Origin: Bacillota bacterium
GTDB taxonomy: Bacteria > Bacillota > Clostridia > Lachnospirales > Lachnospiraceae
DNA length: 64,000 nt
Assembly: GCA_023436225.1 (NCBI GenBank)
Contig: JAEZKA010000052.1
Span: forward strand, 36,134-100,133
Reading direction: 5' to 3'
The position numbers were made by a program, and so were the translations under genes. Shown here piece after piece: positions 16,935-25,645 of the stretch. Numbering within the stretch: the first letter of the stretch is position 1; every line of letters starts with the position of its first letter. The notes below the pieces were generated by a model. That model had not been told where the DNA came from. It saw nothing but the letters and a program-made list of their open reading frames with translations, and did not search any database.

Positions 16935-17456
16935 ATGCATAAGATATTGGTTGTTTCCCATTGTATCCTTAATACAGCTTCAAAGGTAATCAGCTATAAT
17001 GAGGCTGAGCAGAGAGAAGAAGCTGGGCACAGGAGAAGCCTTCTGGAGTACATATTGAAAGAGGATATTCAGATGTTACAGCTGCCTTGTCCAGAGCTGC
17101 TCATGTATGGTACAAAACGCTGGGGACATGTGAAGGATCAATTTGATAATCCCTTCTTTCGTGGACAATGTCGACAGCTGCTGGAGCCGGTGATACTACA
17201 GCTTAAGGAATATGCAAAAAGTCCAGAGCGGTTTCAATTAGTAGGGATTGTAGCCATCGACTTCAGTCCAAGCTGTGGCTATCACGTGACCTGTAAAGGT
17301 GATTGGGGAGGAGAGCTTAGCGGATGCCCGGGATTGGAGCAGAAGCTTGGAGCTCTATCATCAGTACCGGAGCCCGGAGTATTTATGGAGGAGTTTGCCA
17401 AGCTACTAGAGGAAGCCAAGCTTTCTGTACCAATCCTAGATCTTAGTTCATTCTAA
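16935..17456 (+). CDS. TudS-related putative desulfidase
   Basis: A 173-residue protein related to TudS/DUF523 desulfidases, which remove sulfur from thiolated bases with a [4Fe-4S] cluster held by three cysteines. The three cysteines here are Cys10 (SHCILN), Cys52 (LPCPEL) and Cys114 (SPSCGYH). It resembles the CD3072-type branch named after a Clostridioides difficile protein. The ATG at 16935 follows a GGAG site; an earlier ATG at 16923 has no good ribosome site. The next gene, 26 bases on, encodes an ECF S-component, matching the CD3072-CD3073 pairing as I recall it. The substrate is unknown. Confidence 0.8.
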   Translation: MHKILVVSHCILNTASKVISYNEAEQREEAGHRRSLLEYILKEDIQMLQLPCPELLMYGTKRWGHVKDQFDNPFFRGQCRQLLEPVILQLKEYAKSPERFQLVGIVAIDFSPSCGYHVTCKGDWGGELSGCPGLEQKLGALSSVPEPGVFMEEFAKLLEEAKLSVPILDLSSF

Positions 17457-17482
17457 TAATGATTATTGGGAGGGTTTACAAA

Positions 17483-18043
17483 ATGAGTAACAAGAAGGCT
17501 TATATTATTGCATTCTGCGGAATTGCAACAGCGGTAAACATAGTATTGGGGATCATAACCTCAACACTTAAGCTGCCCTTTTACCTGGATACCTTAGGGA
17601 CGGTGGTCACAGCAGTATTATTTGGCCCTTTGCCGGGGGCAATTGTAGGCGCATTAACTAATATTATCACGGGATTTATCTATAGTATCCGTGATATTCC
17701 TTTCTTACTGGTCAATGTGGCAGTTGCATTGGTCGTAGGATTTGCAGCTAAGAAATTCAAATTTACATTGATAACAGCGATCATATGCGGTCTTATATTA
17801 AGTGTGGTATGTCCGTTAATTGGAACACCAATCGGAATTCTTATCTATGGTGGTTTGACCGGAACAGTTAGTGATATTTTGGTTATGGCCCTTAAGAATT
17901 CTGGAAGCAGCATTTTCGCAGCCTCTTTCATCGCTAAGATTGGTAATAATCTACTAGATAAGGTGGGTACCTGCATTCTTGCTTACTTCCTGATTAAGAG
18001 CTTACCCGTTAGCATTAGGAGCAGTGTGAAGGGCCTTAACTAA
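17483..18043 (+). CDS. ECF transporter substrate-binding (S) component
   Basis: A 186-residue integral membrane protein with about five or six hydrophobic helices. The LYLDTLGT-type segment (residues 30-40), followed by GPLPGAIVGALTNIITG, is typical of S-components of energy-coupling factor transporters. These bind vitamins or other micronutrients and use shared EcfA/A'/T modules encoded elsewhere. It most resembles the CD3073-type family. The start is the ATG at 17483 after GGGAGGG. Pairing with a desulfidase suggests import of a thiolated compound (inference). A terminator follows at 18057. Confidence 0.82.
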   Translation: MSNKKAYIIAFCGIATAVNIVLGIITSTLKLPFYLDTLGTVVTAVLFGPLPGAIVGALTNIITGFIYSIRDIPFLLVNVAVALVVGFAAKKFKFTLITAIICGLILSVVCPLIGTPIGILIYGGLTGTVSDILVMALKNSGSSIFAASFIAKIGNNLLDKVGTCILAYFLIKSLPVSIRSSVKGLN

Positions 18044-18056
18044 CGACATTTAAGAA

Positions 18057-18102
18057 AATAATTCCTGGTATAGGTGATGATTGCTTATACCAGGAATTTT
18101 AT
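18057..18102 (+). terminator. Terminator after the ECF S-component gene
   Basis: ATTCCTGGTATA (18061-18072) pairs with TATACCAGGAAT (18086-18097) and is followed by TTTTATT. It separates the desulfidase/ECF unit from the selD operon. Confidence 0.85.
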
Positions 18103-18222
18103 TCATGAAGATAGAACGTTCAGCAGGAGGTTAGTATTATTCATAACAATTGCAATCGTAGATAATTCTGTTTGTCGTTCAGGACTGATCATGAAATAAT
18201 TAGCTTTAGGAGGTGGATTTGT

Positions 18223-19245
18223 ATGGCGGAGGAAATTGTTTTTTGTAAAGGAGGCGGTTGTACCGCTAAGTTGGGTCCGGGTATGTTAGCATCGGTGCTT
18301 GACAAGCTACCTAAGGCACAGGACCCCAATCTTTTAGTCGGTTTCGACAGCTCGGATGATGCGTCCGTCTATAAGCTGACTGAGGAGCTGGCGATAGTTC
18401 AAACCCTGGATTTCTTTCCTCCTATGGTAGAAGATCCATATATCTTTGGACAGATCGCTGCAGCCAATGCCCTTTCCGATATTTATGCAATGGGAGGCGT
18501 GGTTAAGACTGCACTCAACATCGTATGCTTTCCCGAGAAGATGGATCTGAATATCCTTGGTAAGATACTTCAGGGTGGAAATGAAAAGGTGAATGAAGCT
18601 GGCGGAATATTGGCAGGAGGTCATTCCATCGTAGACACGGATGTAAAGTATGGCCTATCGGTTACCGGGATCATCCATCCGGATAAGGTCTATAAGAACA
18701 ATGCCTGCGTAGAGGGAGATGTGCTATTACTGACCAAGCCGCTTGGAGTTGGTATTGTATGTACAGCAGAACGAATGAAGGAATGCTCGATAGAAGCCCT
18801 GGAACTGGCGATTCGTTCCATGACTACCTTGAATAAATATGCCGCTGAGCTTCTACCAAAGTACGAGGTTCACGCTTGTACCGATGTAACCGGCTTTGGC
18901 TTTCTGGGTCATCTGAATGAGATGCTAGGAGTAGAGCTGGGAGCTGAAATTGATACCCTTAAGATCCCTCATATTCATGAGGCAATCCATTATGCCAATG
19001 AATTCTTTATTACAGCGGCAGGACAGAGAAACCGTAATCATATTGGAGATAGAGTGGAATTTATTAAGATTCCCTTTGCAATGGAGGAGATACTATTCGA
19101 TCCACAGACCTCCGGTGGCCTACTTGTAAGCCTTCCGCCAGAAGAAGCAAAAGAGCTTATGGTAGAGTTGGAGCTGCTGGGTCTGCCCTGCGGAATGGTA
19201 GGAAGGGTTGTCCGTAGCAATAGCAATAAGATAATAGTTCGATAA
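18223..19245 (+). CDS. selD: Selenide, water dikinase (selenophosphate synthetase)
   Basis: A 340-residue SelD that makes selenophosphate from selenide and ATP. The N-terminal active-site segment GGGCTAK keeps the catalytic cysteine (Cys13) and lysine (Lys16) equivalent to E. coli Cys17 and Lys20. Other landmarks are DDASVY, ALSDIYAMGG, AGGHSI, DVTGFGFLGH and DPQTSGGL. The ATG at 18223 follows AGGAGGTGG. It is followed 14 bases later by yedF. No selA or selB lies nearby, and the neighbours are hydroxylase-maturation genes, so the selenophosphate probably feeds a selenium-containing molybdenum cofactor, although use for selenocysteine is also possible. Confidence 0.95.
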   Translation: MAEEIVFCKGGGCTAKLGPGMLASVLDKLPKAQDPNLLVGFDSSDDASVYKLTEELAIVQTLDFFPPMVEDPYIFGQIAAANALSDIYAMGGVVKTALNIVCFPEKMDLNILGKILQGGNEKVNEAGGILAGGHSIVDTDVKYGLSVTGIIHPDKVYKNNACVEGDVLLLTKPLGVGIVCTAERMKECSIEALELAIRSMTTLNKYAAELLPKYEVHACTDVTGFGFLGHLNEMLGVELGAEIDTLKIPHIHEAIHYANEFFITAAGQRNRNHIGDRVEFIKIPFAMEEILFDPQTSGGLLVSLPPEEAKELMVELELLGLPCGMVGRVVRSNSNKIIVR

Positions 19246-19259
19246 AGGAGATTATGATT

Positions 19260-19877
19260 ATGAGGCAGACACTGAATTTCATAGGAAAAGCATGTCCCAT
19301 ACCGGTTGTAGAGACGAAAAAGGTATTGAATAGTTTAAAGCCTGAGGATGTCCTTGAGGTATTGGTGGATAATAGTGTAGCAGTACAAAACCTTAGTAAA
19401 TTGGCTGCTCAGAAGAAGCTTACCATTGTATCGGAGAAGAAAGAGGAGAATCTTTATCAAGTAATATTAACTGTAACGAACGTAACCCAGGTGAATGAAT
19501 CCCTGGCGGCTTCGGCTATCGGTAGCCAGAACCAAGAAGTAGGACCTACCGTTATCGTTCTCTCATCTGATAAGATGGGTGAGGGTGATGAGAAGCTAGG
19601 CCATACCCTGATGAAGGGATTTATCTATGCACTTACAGAGCTTGAGCAGCTACCGGAGACCGTTCTTATGTATAATAGAGGAGTAAAGCTGGCTGTAGAG
19701 GGTTCCGAATCCTTGGCCGATCTAAAGCTTATGGAGGCGCAGGGAGTAGAGATATTATCCTGCGGCACCTGTCTAGGCCATTATCAGCTGACAGAGGAGC
19801 TTGGTGTCGGTTCAATTACGAATATGTATACCATCGTGGAGAAATTGTCACAGGCCGGAAAGGTTATAAAGCCATGA
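19260..19877 (+). CDS. yedF: YedF-type selenium metabolism protein (TusA plus DsrE-like domain)
   Basis: A 205-residue two-domain protein. Residues 1-70 form a TusA-like domain with the CPIP motif at Cys12, which can carry a persulfide or perselenide. Residues 97-205 form a DsrE/F-like domain with an SCGTCL motif that provides further thiols. Proteins of this kind co-occur with selD and selenium-dependent molybdenum hydroxylases. The ATG at 19260 lies nine bases after AAAGGAG; the ATG at 19254 is closer than usual. It overlaps the next gene by 4 bases (ATGA). Confidence 0.88.
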   Translation: MRQTLNFIGKACPIPVVETKKVLNSLKPEDVLEVLVDNSVAVQNLSKLAAQKKLTIVSEKKEENLYQVILTVTNVTQVNESLAASAIGSQNQEVGPTVIVLSSDKMGEGDEKLGHTLMKGFIYALTELEQLPETVLMYNRGVKLAVEGSESLADLKLMEAQGVEILSCGTCLGHYQLTEELGVGSITNMYTIVEKLSQAGKVIKP

Positions 19878-20689
19878 GAGATGATAATTTAGTGCTCGTC
19901 AGAGGAGCAGGGGATATTGCGACAGGAACGATTCAGAAGCTGGTTCGAGCAGGCTTCTTTGTATTGGCTACCGAGACAGACAGTCCTTCTGCAATCCGAA
20001 GACAGGTCGCGTTATCGGAAGCAGTATATGAGGGGAGCTTTATCGTAGAAGATATTACAGCGGTTTACACTGAAAACATTGCAGCCGCCTATGAGGTGAT
20101 GAACTCCGGGCAGGTTGCGATTATGGTGGATCCCTCCTGTAAGCTCCTTTCCGAGGTGCAGCCCCTTGCTGTAGTTGATGCAATTCTCGCTAAGAAGAAT
20201 CTTGGAACCACAAAAGAGATGGCGCCGATTACGGTAGCTTTAGGTCCGGGCTTTATCGCAGGTGAGGATGTCCATGTGGTCATTGAGACCATGAGAGGGC
20301 ATAATCTGGGAAGGCTTATCTTCCAAGGCTCCGCTTTGCCGAACACCGGAGTTCCGGGAATCATCGAAGGAATGGGTAAAGAGAGAGTGATTCATGCTCC
20401 GATGGCAGGAATCATTACAAATCGGGCAGGAATCAGTGATACAATCAAGAAAGGCCAAGTAATTGCGGAAATAGACGGACATCCGGTTATTGCATCCATG
20501 GATGGGATTCTTCGTGGCCTTATCCGAGATGGTTTTAAGGTATCTCAGGGATTTAAGATAGCGGATATTGACCCAAGAGATTCTGAGAAAGAGAATTGCT
20601 TTACCATTTCGGATAAAGCAAGGTGCATTGGAGGAGCGGTCTTGGAGGCAATCATTTTGCTAAAAAAGGCGAAGTATCAATCAGTTTAA
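19874..20689 (+). CDS. yqeB: YqeB, selenium-dependent molybdenum hydroxylase system protein
   Basis: A 271-residue member of the EF2563/YqeB family, a genomic marker of organisms with a selenium-containing labile cofactor on molybdenum hydroxylases. A GAGD-type N-terminal segment (VRGAGDIATG, residues 8-17) suggests a Rossmann-like nucleotide site; a later segment (APMAGIITN to QVIAEIDG) resembles a biotinyl/lipoyl-like hammerhead. The biochemical step is not established. It is translationally coupled to yedF. Confidence 0.88.
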   Translation: MRDDNLVLVRGAGDIATGTIQKLVRAGFFVLATETDSPSAIRRQVALSEAVYEGSFIVEDITAVYTENIAAAYEVMNSGQVAIMVDPSCKLLSEVQPLAVVDAILAKKNLGTTKEMAPITVALGPGFIAGEDVHVVIETMRGHNLGRLIFQGSALPNTGVPGIIEGMGKERVIHAPMAGIITNRAGISDTIKKGQVIAEIDGHPVIASMDGILRGLIRDGFKVSQGFKIADIDPRDSEKENCFTISDKARCIGGAVLEAIILLKKAKYQSV

Positions 20690-20717
20690 GTATTTTATCA
20701 TTAGTCGGAGGCAATCT

Positions 20718-21860
20718 ATGATCTATCTTGATAATGCAGCAACCTCATATCATAAACCGAAGGCCGTAGCAGAAGCGGTTTATCAAGCATTGCAGGGAAC
20801 GGGTAATAGTGGTCGTGGCGCCTATGAGGCATCCCTTGAGGCAGGACGGGTATTGCTGCAGACCAGAATTGAGATAGCCCAGCTGTTCCGAGTGAGTGAC
20901 CCCACGAGAGTCATCTTCACCTCCAATGCAACAGAAAGCCTAAACCTGGTGATAAAAGGTCTGTTGCAACAGGGAGATCATTGCATCACGACGGTTATGG
21001 AGCATAATAGCGTACTCCGCCCGCTCTATCTAATTGAGGAGCAGGGTATGGAGCTTACGATCCTTCCTCTCGACGATAAGGGCTCTATCGATATCCTCCG
21101 ATTGGAAGCATCAATTAAGAAGAATACAAAGGCGGTTGTGATAACACATGCTTCTAATGTCACGGGCAATGTGAATGATATTCAAGGGATTGGAGAGCTC
21201 TGTGATAGGCATGAGCTGTTATTTATTCTAGATGCTTCCCAAAGTGCAGGAATTCTTCCCATAGATATGATTAAGCAGAAAGTGTCAGCGCTGTGCTGTT
21301 CCGGACATAAGGGATTGATGGGTCCTCAGGGAACTGGAATTCTTATCTTAGGAGAGAAGGTGAAGCCAACTGCACTCAAGGTGGGAGGAACCGGCACTGA
21401 CAGCTTTTCTCATGGAATGCCGGAGGAGCTACCGGAGGCATTAGAGGCCGGGACCCAGAACATTCATGGCATAGCAGGGCTGTATGCTGCCTGTTATTAT
21501 ATCCGGGAGAATGGATTGGACAGGATATTTCAGAAGGTAAATAAACTTGCAGAGCTTTTCTACGCAGGAGTAAGGCAGATCCCGGGTATAAAAGTTTACA
21601 GTGATATGGAAGCAGAACTTCGAGTTCCAGTCATAGCCTTAAATCTATTCGATATCGCATCCGGTGAGATTACAGATGAACTCTATCAGAGATTTGGCAT
21701 CGCTACCCGGTCCGGGGCGCATTGCGCTCCACTACTTCATGAGTCGTATCATACGAAGGAGCAGGGTATGGTTCGATTTAGCTTCTCTCACTTCAATACA
21801 GAAGAAGAGATCAGAACCGCGATTGAAGCGATTAAGATCTTAGCGGAGGAATGCCGATGA
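20718..21860 (+). CDS. Cysteine desulfurase-like enzyme of the selenium cluster
   Basis: A 380-residue PLP enzyme of aminotransferase class V. The PLP lysine is Lys198 in CSGHKGLMG and the catalytic cysteine Cys336 lies in RSGAHCAPL, a short loop like SufS/CsdB type enzymes. It can take sulfur from cysteine or selenium from selenocysteine. It differs from the SufS copy at 7264, and its place between yqeB and a DUF3343 protein suggests that it supplies the sulfur or selenium atom for the hydroxylase cofactor. The C-terminus overlaps the next gene by 4 bases. Confidence 0.88.
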   Translation: MIYLDNAATSYHKPKAVAEAVYQALQGTGNSGRGAYEASLEAGRVLLQTRIEIAQLFRVSDPTRVIFTSNATESLNLVIKGLLQQGDHCITTVMEHNSVLRPLYLIEEQGMELTILPLDDKGSIDILRLEASIKKNTKAVVITHASNVTGNVNDIQGIGELCDRHELLFILDASQSAGILPIDMIKQKVSALCCSGHKGLMGPQGTGILILGEKVKPTALKVGGTGTDSFSHGMPEELPEALEAGTQNIHGIAGLYAACYYIRENGLDRIFQKVNKLAELFYAGVRQIPGIKVYSDMEAELRVPVIALNLFDIASGEITDELYQRFGIATRSGAHCAPLLHESYHTKEQGMVRFSFSHFNTEEEIRTAIEAIKILAEECR

Positions 21861-22093
21861 GACCGAAGGAATTGCAATGTATTATAACCTTTCATACGAC
21901 AACACAGGCGATGCTTTTCGAGCAGTCAGCGAAGGCGGCGGGCTTTAAAGGGCGCATCATTCCTGTTCCAAGAGAGATAACGGCGGGTTGTGGATTAGCC
22001 TGGAAGGATACGGTCAATATAAGAGAGGACTTAGAACGACTTCTTAGGGAGATGGAGTTAGGTTTTGATCATATATACGAAATATCTGTGTAA
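21857..22093 (+). CDS. DUF3343 protein, putative Se/S carrier
   Basis: A 78-residue protein of the DUF3343 family (ITFHTTTQAMLFE, then RIIPVPREITAGCGLAWK). The conserved GCGL cysteine (Cys47 or nearby) could carry sulfur or selenium passed from the desulfurase encoded just upstream, with which it overlaps by 4 bases (ATGA). The ATG at 21857 is six bases after CGGAGGA; the ATG at 21851 touches the ribosome site. The carrier role is a family-level suggestion, not shown. Confidence 0.8.
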   Translation: MRPKELQCIITFHTTTQAMLFEQSAKAAGFKGRIIPVPREITAGCGLAWKDTVNIREDLERLLREMELGFDHIYEISV

Positions 22094-22135
22094 ACAGGAT
22101 ATGAGGATAGTAATAATTTAATCTTAGGAGAGCTT

Positions 22136-22864
22136 ATGAGAGCCTGGTATCAGAATAATAGCATATGGCAGGAGACAGCCTCTTTATCAGAAGCGTTGGG
22201 CTTAAGAGACTTCAACAAGGGAGTCATTGCGGTAATCGGAGCTGGAGGAAAGACCTCTGCAATTTTTCAGTTATCTAGTGAATTAGCGGGCAGAGAGTTA
22301 AAAGTGATCATAACCACCACTACCCGAATGTTTCGTGAACCCGGAGTCCTGGCAACAACACCGAAAGAAGCAACGGAACTACTGGTTCATCAATCCGTGG
22401 TGATTGCCGGACGTCCGACAGAGGATGGAAAGATCGCCGGGTTAGTGGAGGAACAGGTAAAGGAGTTATCCCAGATTGCTGATGTTGTTTTGGTAGAGGC
22501 AGATGGCTCAAAACATTACCCCCTTAAGGTACCGGCAGCTCATGAACCTGTGATACCCAGCGGTACAGATAGAATCATACTTGTAGCAGGGTTATCCGGA
22601 ATTGGAGCTGAGCTGTCGGAATGCTGCCATCGAGCCGAGCTTGTCAGTGAGTTACTTGAGATTCCTATGAACCATAGTATCCGATATGAAGATATTGGGA
22701 GGATGATTATGAAGGGCTATCTGGAGCGGCGGATACCGGATCAATCCAAGGTAACAGTCCTATTAAATCAAGCAGATGATACTGAGCTTCATAAGGCAGG
22801 AGAGCGCATAGCAAAGCTACTTACACCCGATCCCTGTGTCATTGCAAAGCTGAAAGAGAAATAA
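22136..22864 (+). CDS. yqeC: YqeC, selenium-dependent hydroxylase accessory protein
   Basis: A 242-residue P-loop protein. VIGAGGKTS (residues 33-41) is the Walker-like loop, ITTTTRMF follows, and VLVEADGSKHYPLK is the family hallmark. YqeC proteins co-occur with yqeB, selD and XdhC-like genes and are thought to act in making the selenium-containing cofactor. The last part (VTVLLNQAD) resembles a GTPase-like specificity segment. AGGAGAGC precedes the ATG. Confidence 0.9.
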   Translation: MRAWYQNNSIWQETASLSEALGLRDFNKGVIAVIGAGGKTSAIFQLSSELAGRELKVIITTTTRMFREPGVLATTPKEATELLVHQSVVIAGRPTEDGKIAGLVEEQVKELSQIADVVLVEADGSKHYPLKVPAAHEPVIPSGTDRIILVAGLSGIGAELSECCHRAELVSELLEIPMNHSIRYEDIGRMIMKGYLERRIPDQSKVTVLLNQADDTELHKAGERIAKLLTPDPCVIAKLKEK

Positions 22865-22983
22865 ATTCGAAAAGAATACCGTATCTCGATGGATAAGACA
22901 ATGAGTTATGAAACAGCATCAGGGATAAGCACATACTTCAATTAAATCATCAATAGTTTATTAATGAATAATCGGAGGATTCA

Positions 22984-24006
22984 ATGAAGAATTATATTAA
23001 GCAACTAAATCATAATCTCATCGAAAAAGGAAGTATAAAGACCAGCGTAGCCTTAAGCGGGGAATTAATGGGTCAGCACCTGATTTGGGAAGAGGGTCAG
23101 ATTCTATATTCTGAGGAGGATAGTAAGAGCTGGAAGGAGATTCTTCCCGGCCTTGAGGATGCTAAGCCGGGTTACATAACAGAGCTTGATGGAAATCAAT
23201 ATTATGTTGAGCTGCTTACCAGTGCTCCGAAGTTAATTATCTTCGGTGGAGGCCATATCTCAGTACCAATGGCACAGCTAGGAAAGCTGCTTGGTTTTGA
23301 AGTGACTGTGATTGATGACCGCCCCGAATTCATAACCAGAGAGCGCTTTAAGGATGCAGACCGGTTGATCTGCTGTGACTACGATCAAGCCTTCTTGGAG
23401 CTTAAGGATTATAAGAATAGCTATTATGTAGTGGTAACACCAGGACATAAGAAGGACCTGCAAAGTGTCAGAAATATTTTGAACCGAAGCTATGCCTATG
23501 TTGGAATGATCGGTAGCAGGACAAAGGTGGCCAAGGTGCATAAAGCGCTCCTTGAAGAGGGCTATTCCGAAGAGAAGAGACAGGCGATTCATGCACCCAT
23601 CGGTCTTCCCATCGGAGGACAGACTCCTGCAGAGATTGCGGTGAGTATCGCTGCGGAGATCGTAAAGGAGCGAAATCTGGTTCCTACCGGTGTGATTGAA
23701 GAGGATGTGTTAAACAGCATACTTCTGGACACAGAGCCTATGATTCAGGCTATGATTATTGATAAAAGAGGCTCCTCCCCGCGTGGAAACGGAAGCAGAA
23801 TGCTGGTAAAGGAGGATGGTTCCATACGCGGAACCATCGGAGGCGGATCGGTGGAGTTTGCATCAATTCAAAAGGGCCAGGCTATGCTGGCTGCAGGTGA
23901 GGTCTTTGCAGTAGAAGAATATATTCTCACCGATACAGAGGGAGCCACTCTCGGTATGGTATGCGGTGGCATCATTAAGGTTGTATTTGAACGGGTGTAT
24001 GAATAG
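22984..24006 (+). CDS. XdhC-like molybdenum hydroxylase maturation factor
   Basis: A 340-residue XdhC/CoxI family protein. The first two thirds hold a Rossmann fold (LIIFGGGHISVPMAQ near 84-98, then VTVIDDRPEF) and the last third the CoxI segment (IIDKRGSSPRGNGSRMLV, then GTIGGGSVE). In classical XdhC the CoxI part comes first, so the order here is swapped, as in the aldehyde oxidoreductase maturation branch. Family members bind the sulfurated cofactor and insert it into xanthine dehydrogenase-like enzymes. CGGAGGATTC precedes the ATG. Confidence 0.88.
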   Translation: MKNYIKQLNHNLIEKGSIKTSVALSGELMGQHLIWEEGQILYSEEDSKSWKEILPGLEDAKPGYITELDGNQYYVELLTSAPKLIIFGGGHISVPMAQLGKLLGFEVTVIDDRPEFITRERFKDADRLICCDYDQAFLELKDYKNSYYVVVTPGHKKDLQSVRNILNRSYAYVGMIGSRTKVAKVHKALLEEGYSEEKRQAIHAPIGLPIGGQTPAEIAVSIAAEIVKERNLVPTGVIEEDVLNSILLDTEPMIQAMIIDKRGSSPRGNGSRMLVKEDGSIRGTIGGGSVEFASIQKGQAMLAAGEVFAVEEYILTDTEGATLGMVCGGIIKVVFERVYE

Positions 24007-24043
24007 AATGTTGCGGCAGGAATGCAACAGGACGGAGGTATCA

Positions 24044-25063
24044 ATGGATAAGGTAAGGGTACAGGATGCAATCGGTATGGTATTATGCCATGATCTTACG
24101 GAAATTATCCCGGGAGAGCATAAGGGTGTTGCCTTCAAAAAGGGGCATATCATTGAAGAAAAGGATATTGAGAAGCTTCTGGATATCGGAAAGAGACACA
24201 TCTATGTCTGGAATCTGGAGGAGGGCTTTGTACACGAGAATGATGCGTCGGCCAGGATGATCAAAGCAGCCTGCGGCGAGGGTCTCTCCTATTCTGAGGT
24301 TAAGGAAGGAAAGATTGAATTTAAGGCAGGTGTAGATGGCGTTGTTAAGATTAATAGAGAAGCATTATATCAGGTGAATGCGTTAGGTGATATCTGCTTC
24401 GCTACAATTCATGGTGATAAGCGGATTGAAGCCGGTAAGCTGATCGGTGGCTGCCGTGTCATACCGTTAGTAGTAGAAGAGTCTAAATTGATTGAATTCG
24501 AGAATATATGTAAGCATACCGGACCGATTGTAGAGGTTAAGTCATTTCCAAAGACTAGAATCGGTATCGTTACAACCGGTTCTGAGGTAAAGGAAGGCCG
24601 AATAACCGATAAGTTTGGACCTGTTCTTAGAGACAAGGCAAGGGAGACGAATTCAGAGGTAATCGGCCAGATCTTTACCGGTGATGAGAAGGAAGAAATC
24701 GTAAAGGCAATCCAGTATTACATAGAACAGGAAGTAGACCTGATCGAGGTAACAGGCGGCATGAGTGTGGATCCGGATGATATGACCCCTTCGGCAATCA
24801 AGAGCCTGGGTGGAGAATTCGTTACTTACGGTGCACCGGTGCTTCCCGGAGCCATGTTCTTACTTTCCTATGTGAAAGGAATTCCAGTAGTAGGGCTTCC
24901 TGGATGTGTGATGTATGTAAAACGCTCGATCTTCGATTTGGTGGTTCCCCGTATTCTTACTGGAGAACGTCTGACAAGAGAGGATTTTATTCATTTGGCT
25001 TACGGCGGTCAGTGTGTGAACTGTCCGGTATGTACTTATCCGGATTGTGGATTTGGCGCTTAA
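24044..25063 (+). CDS. MoeA-like molybdopterin-binding protein with a cysteine tail
   Basis: A 339-residue protein with a MoeA/MogA-like molybdopterin-binding domain (IGIVTTGSEVKEGR near 172, VTGGMSVDPDDMTPSAIK near 245). It is shorter than MoeA (about 400) and its N-terminal part differs. It probably handles molybdopterin during metal insertion or transfer to hydroxylases. The tail carries Cys324, Cys327, Cys330 and Cys335 (CVNCPVCTYPDC), spaced as in a metal or Fe-S site. The ATG at 24044 follows GACGGAGGT; a reading from 23966 would overlap the xdhC-like gene. Confidence 0.85.
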   Translation: MDKVRVQDAIGMVLCHDLTEIIPGEHKGVAFKKGHIIEEKDIEKLLDIGKRHIYVWNLEEGFVHENDASARMIKAACGEGLSYSEVKEGKIEFKAGVDGVVKINREALYQVNALGDICFATIHGDKRIEAGKLIGGCRVIPLVVEESKLIEFENICKHTGPIVEVKSFPKTRIGIVTTGSEVKEGRITDKFGPVLRDKARETNSEVIGQIFTGDEKEEIVKAIQYYIEQEVDLIEVTGGMSVDPDDMTPSAIKSLGGEFVTYGAPVLPGAMFLLSYVKGIPVVGLPGCVMYVKRSIFDLVVPRILTGERLTREDFIHLAYGGQCVNCPVCTYPDCGFGA

Positions 25064-25089
25064 GAACGGTTACGGAGGATTCTAGGGAG

Positions 25090-25584
25090 ATGAAGGAATT
25101 AACCCATTTTGATCAAAGCGGTAATGCCATTATGGTGGATGTATCAGAGAAGGAGATAACGAAGCGTACAGCGATGGCGAAGGGTACCATCCGTGTCAGC
25201 AGGGAAGTCTTTCAGGCAATTAAGGAAGGAACCAGTAAGAAGGGAGATGTTCTTGGTGTTGCCAGAGTTGCCGGAATTATGGGTGCGAAGAAGACTTCAG
25301 AGCTGATTCCCATGTGCCACATCCTCTCTTTGGAAAAGTGCAGCGTAGATTTTGAGCTTAAGGAAGAGGAATTGGAGGTCGTTGCTACCTGTTTCGTGAA
25401 GACTACCGGAAAGACGGGTGTGGAGATGGAGGCATTGACCGGTGTCAATATCGCCTTACTGACAATCTATGATATGTGCAAGGCAATCGATAAGACCATG
25501 GTGATTACGGAGGTCTATCTCTGTGAGAAGACCGGAGGCAAGAGCGGCGATGTTGTAAATAGGCCACAGATGCAGCAGAGTTGA
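25090..25584 (+). CDS. moaC: MoaC, cyclic pyranopterin monophosphate synthase
   Basis: A 164-residue MoaC that completes the conversion of the MoaA product to cyclic pyranopterin monophosphate in molybdenum cofactor synthesis. Motifs include the start THFDQSGNAIMVDVSEK, the MCHILSLEK segment (residues 75-83) and TGKTGVEMEALTGV. The ATG at 25090 lies after GGAGGATTCTAGGGAG. It follows the moeA-like gene by 26 bases. MoaA is encoded 1.5 kb downstream in the same block. Confidence 0.95.
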   Translation: MKELTHFDQSGNAIMVDVSEKEITKRTAMAKGTIRVSREVFQAIKEGTSKKGDVLGVARVAGIMGAKKTSELIPMCHILSLEKCSVDFELKEEELEVVATCFVKTTGKTGVEMEALTGVNIALLTIYDMCKAIDKTMVITEVYLCEKTGGKSGDVVNRPQMQQS

Positions 25585-25645
25585 TATTAAAACTAAAATT
25601 CAGCTAAAAACAGAAGAGGTTAGAGGCCTTATATAGGAGATATCT

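Noticed and set aside
18103..18222. Selenocysteine insertion element or riboswitch before selD
   Set aside because: No stable conserved structure beyond the preceding terminator was seen; no in-frame UGA gene was identified nearby.
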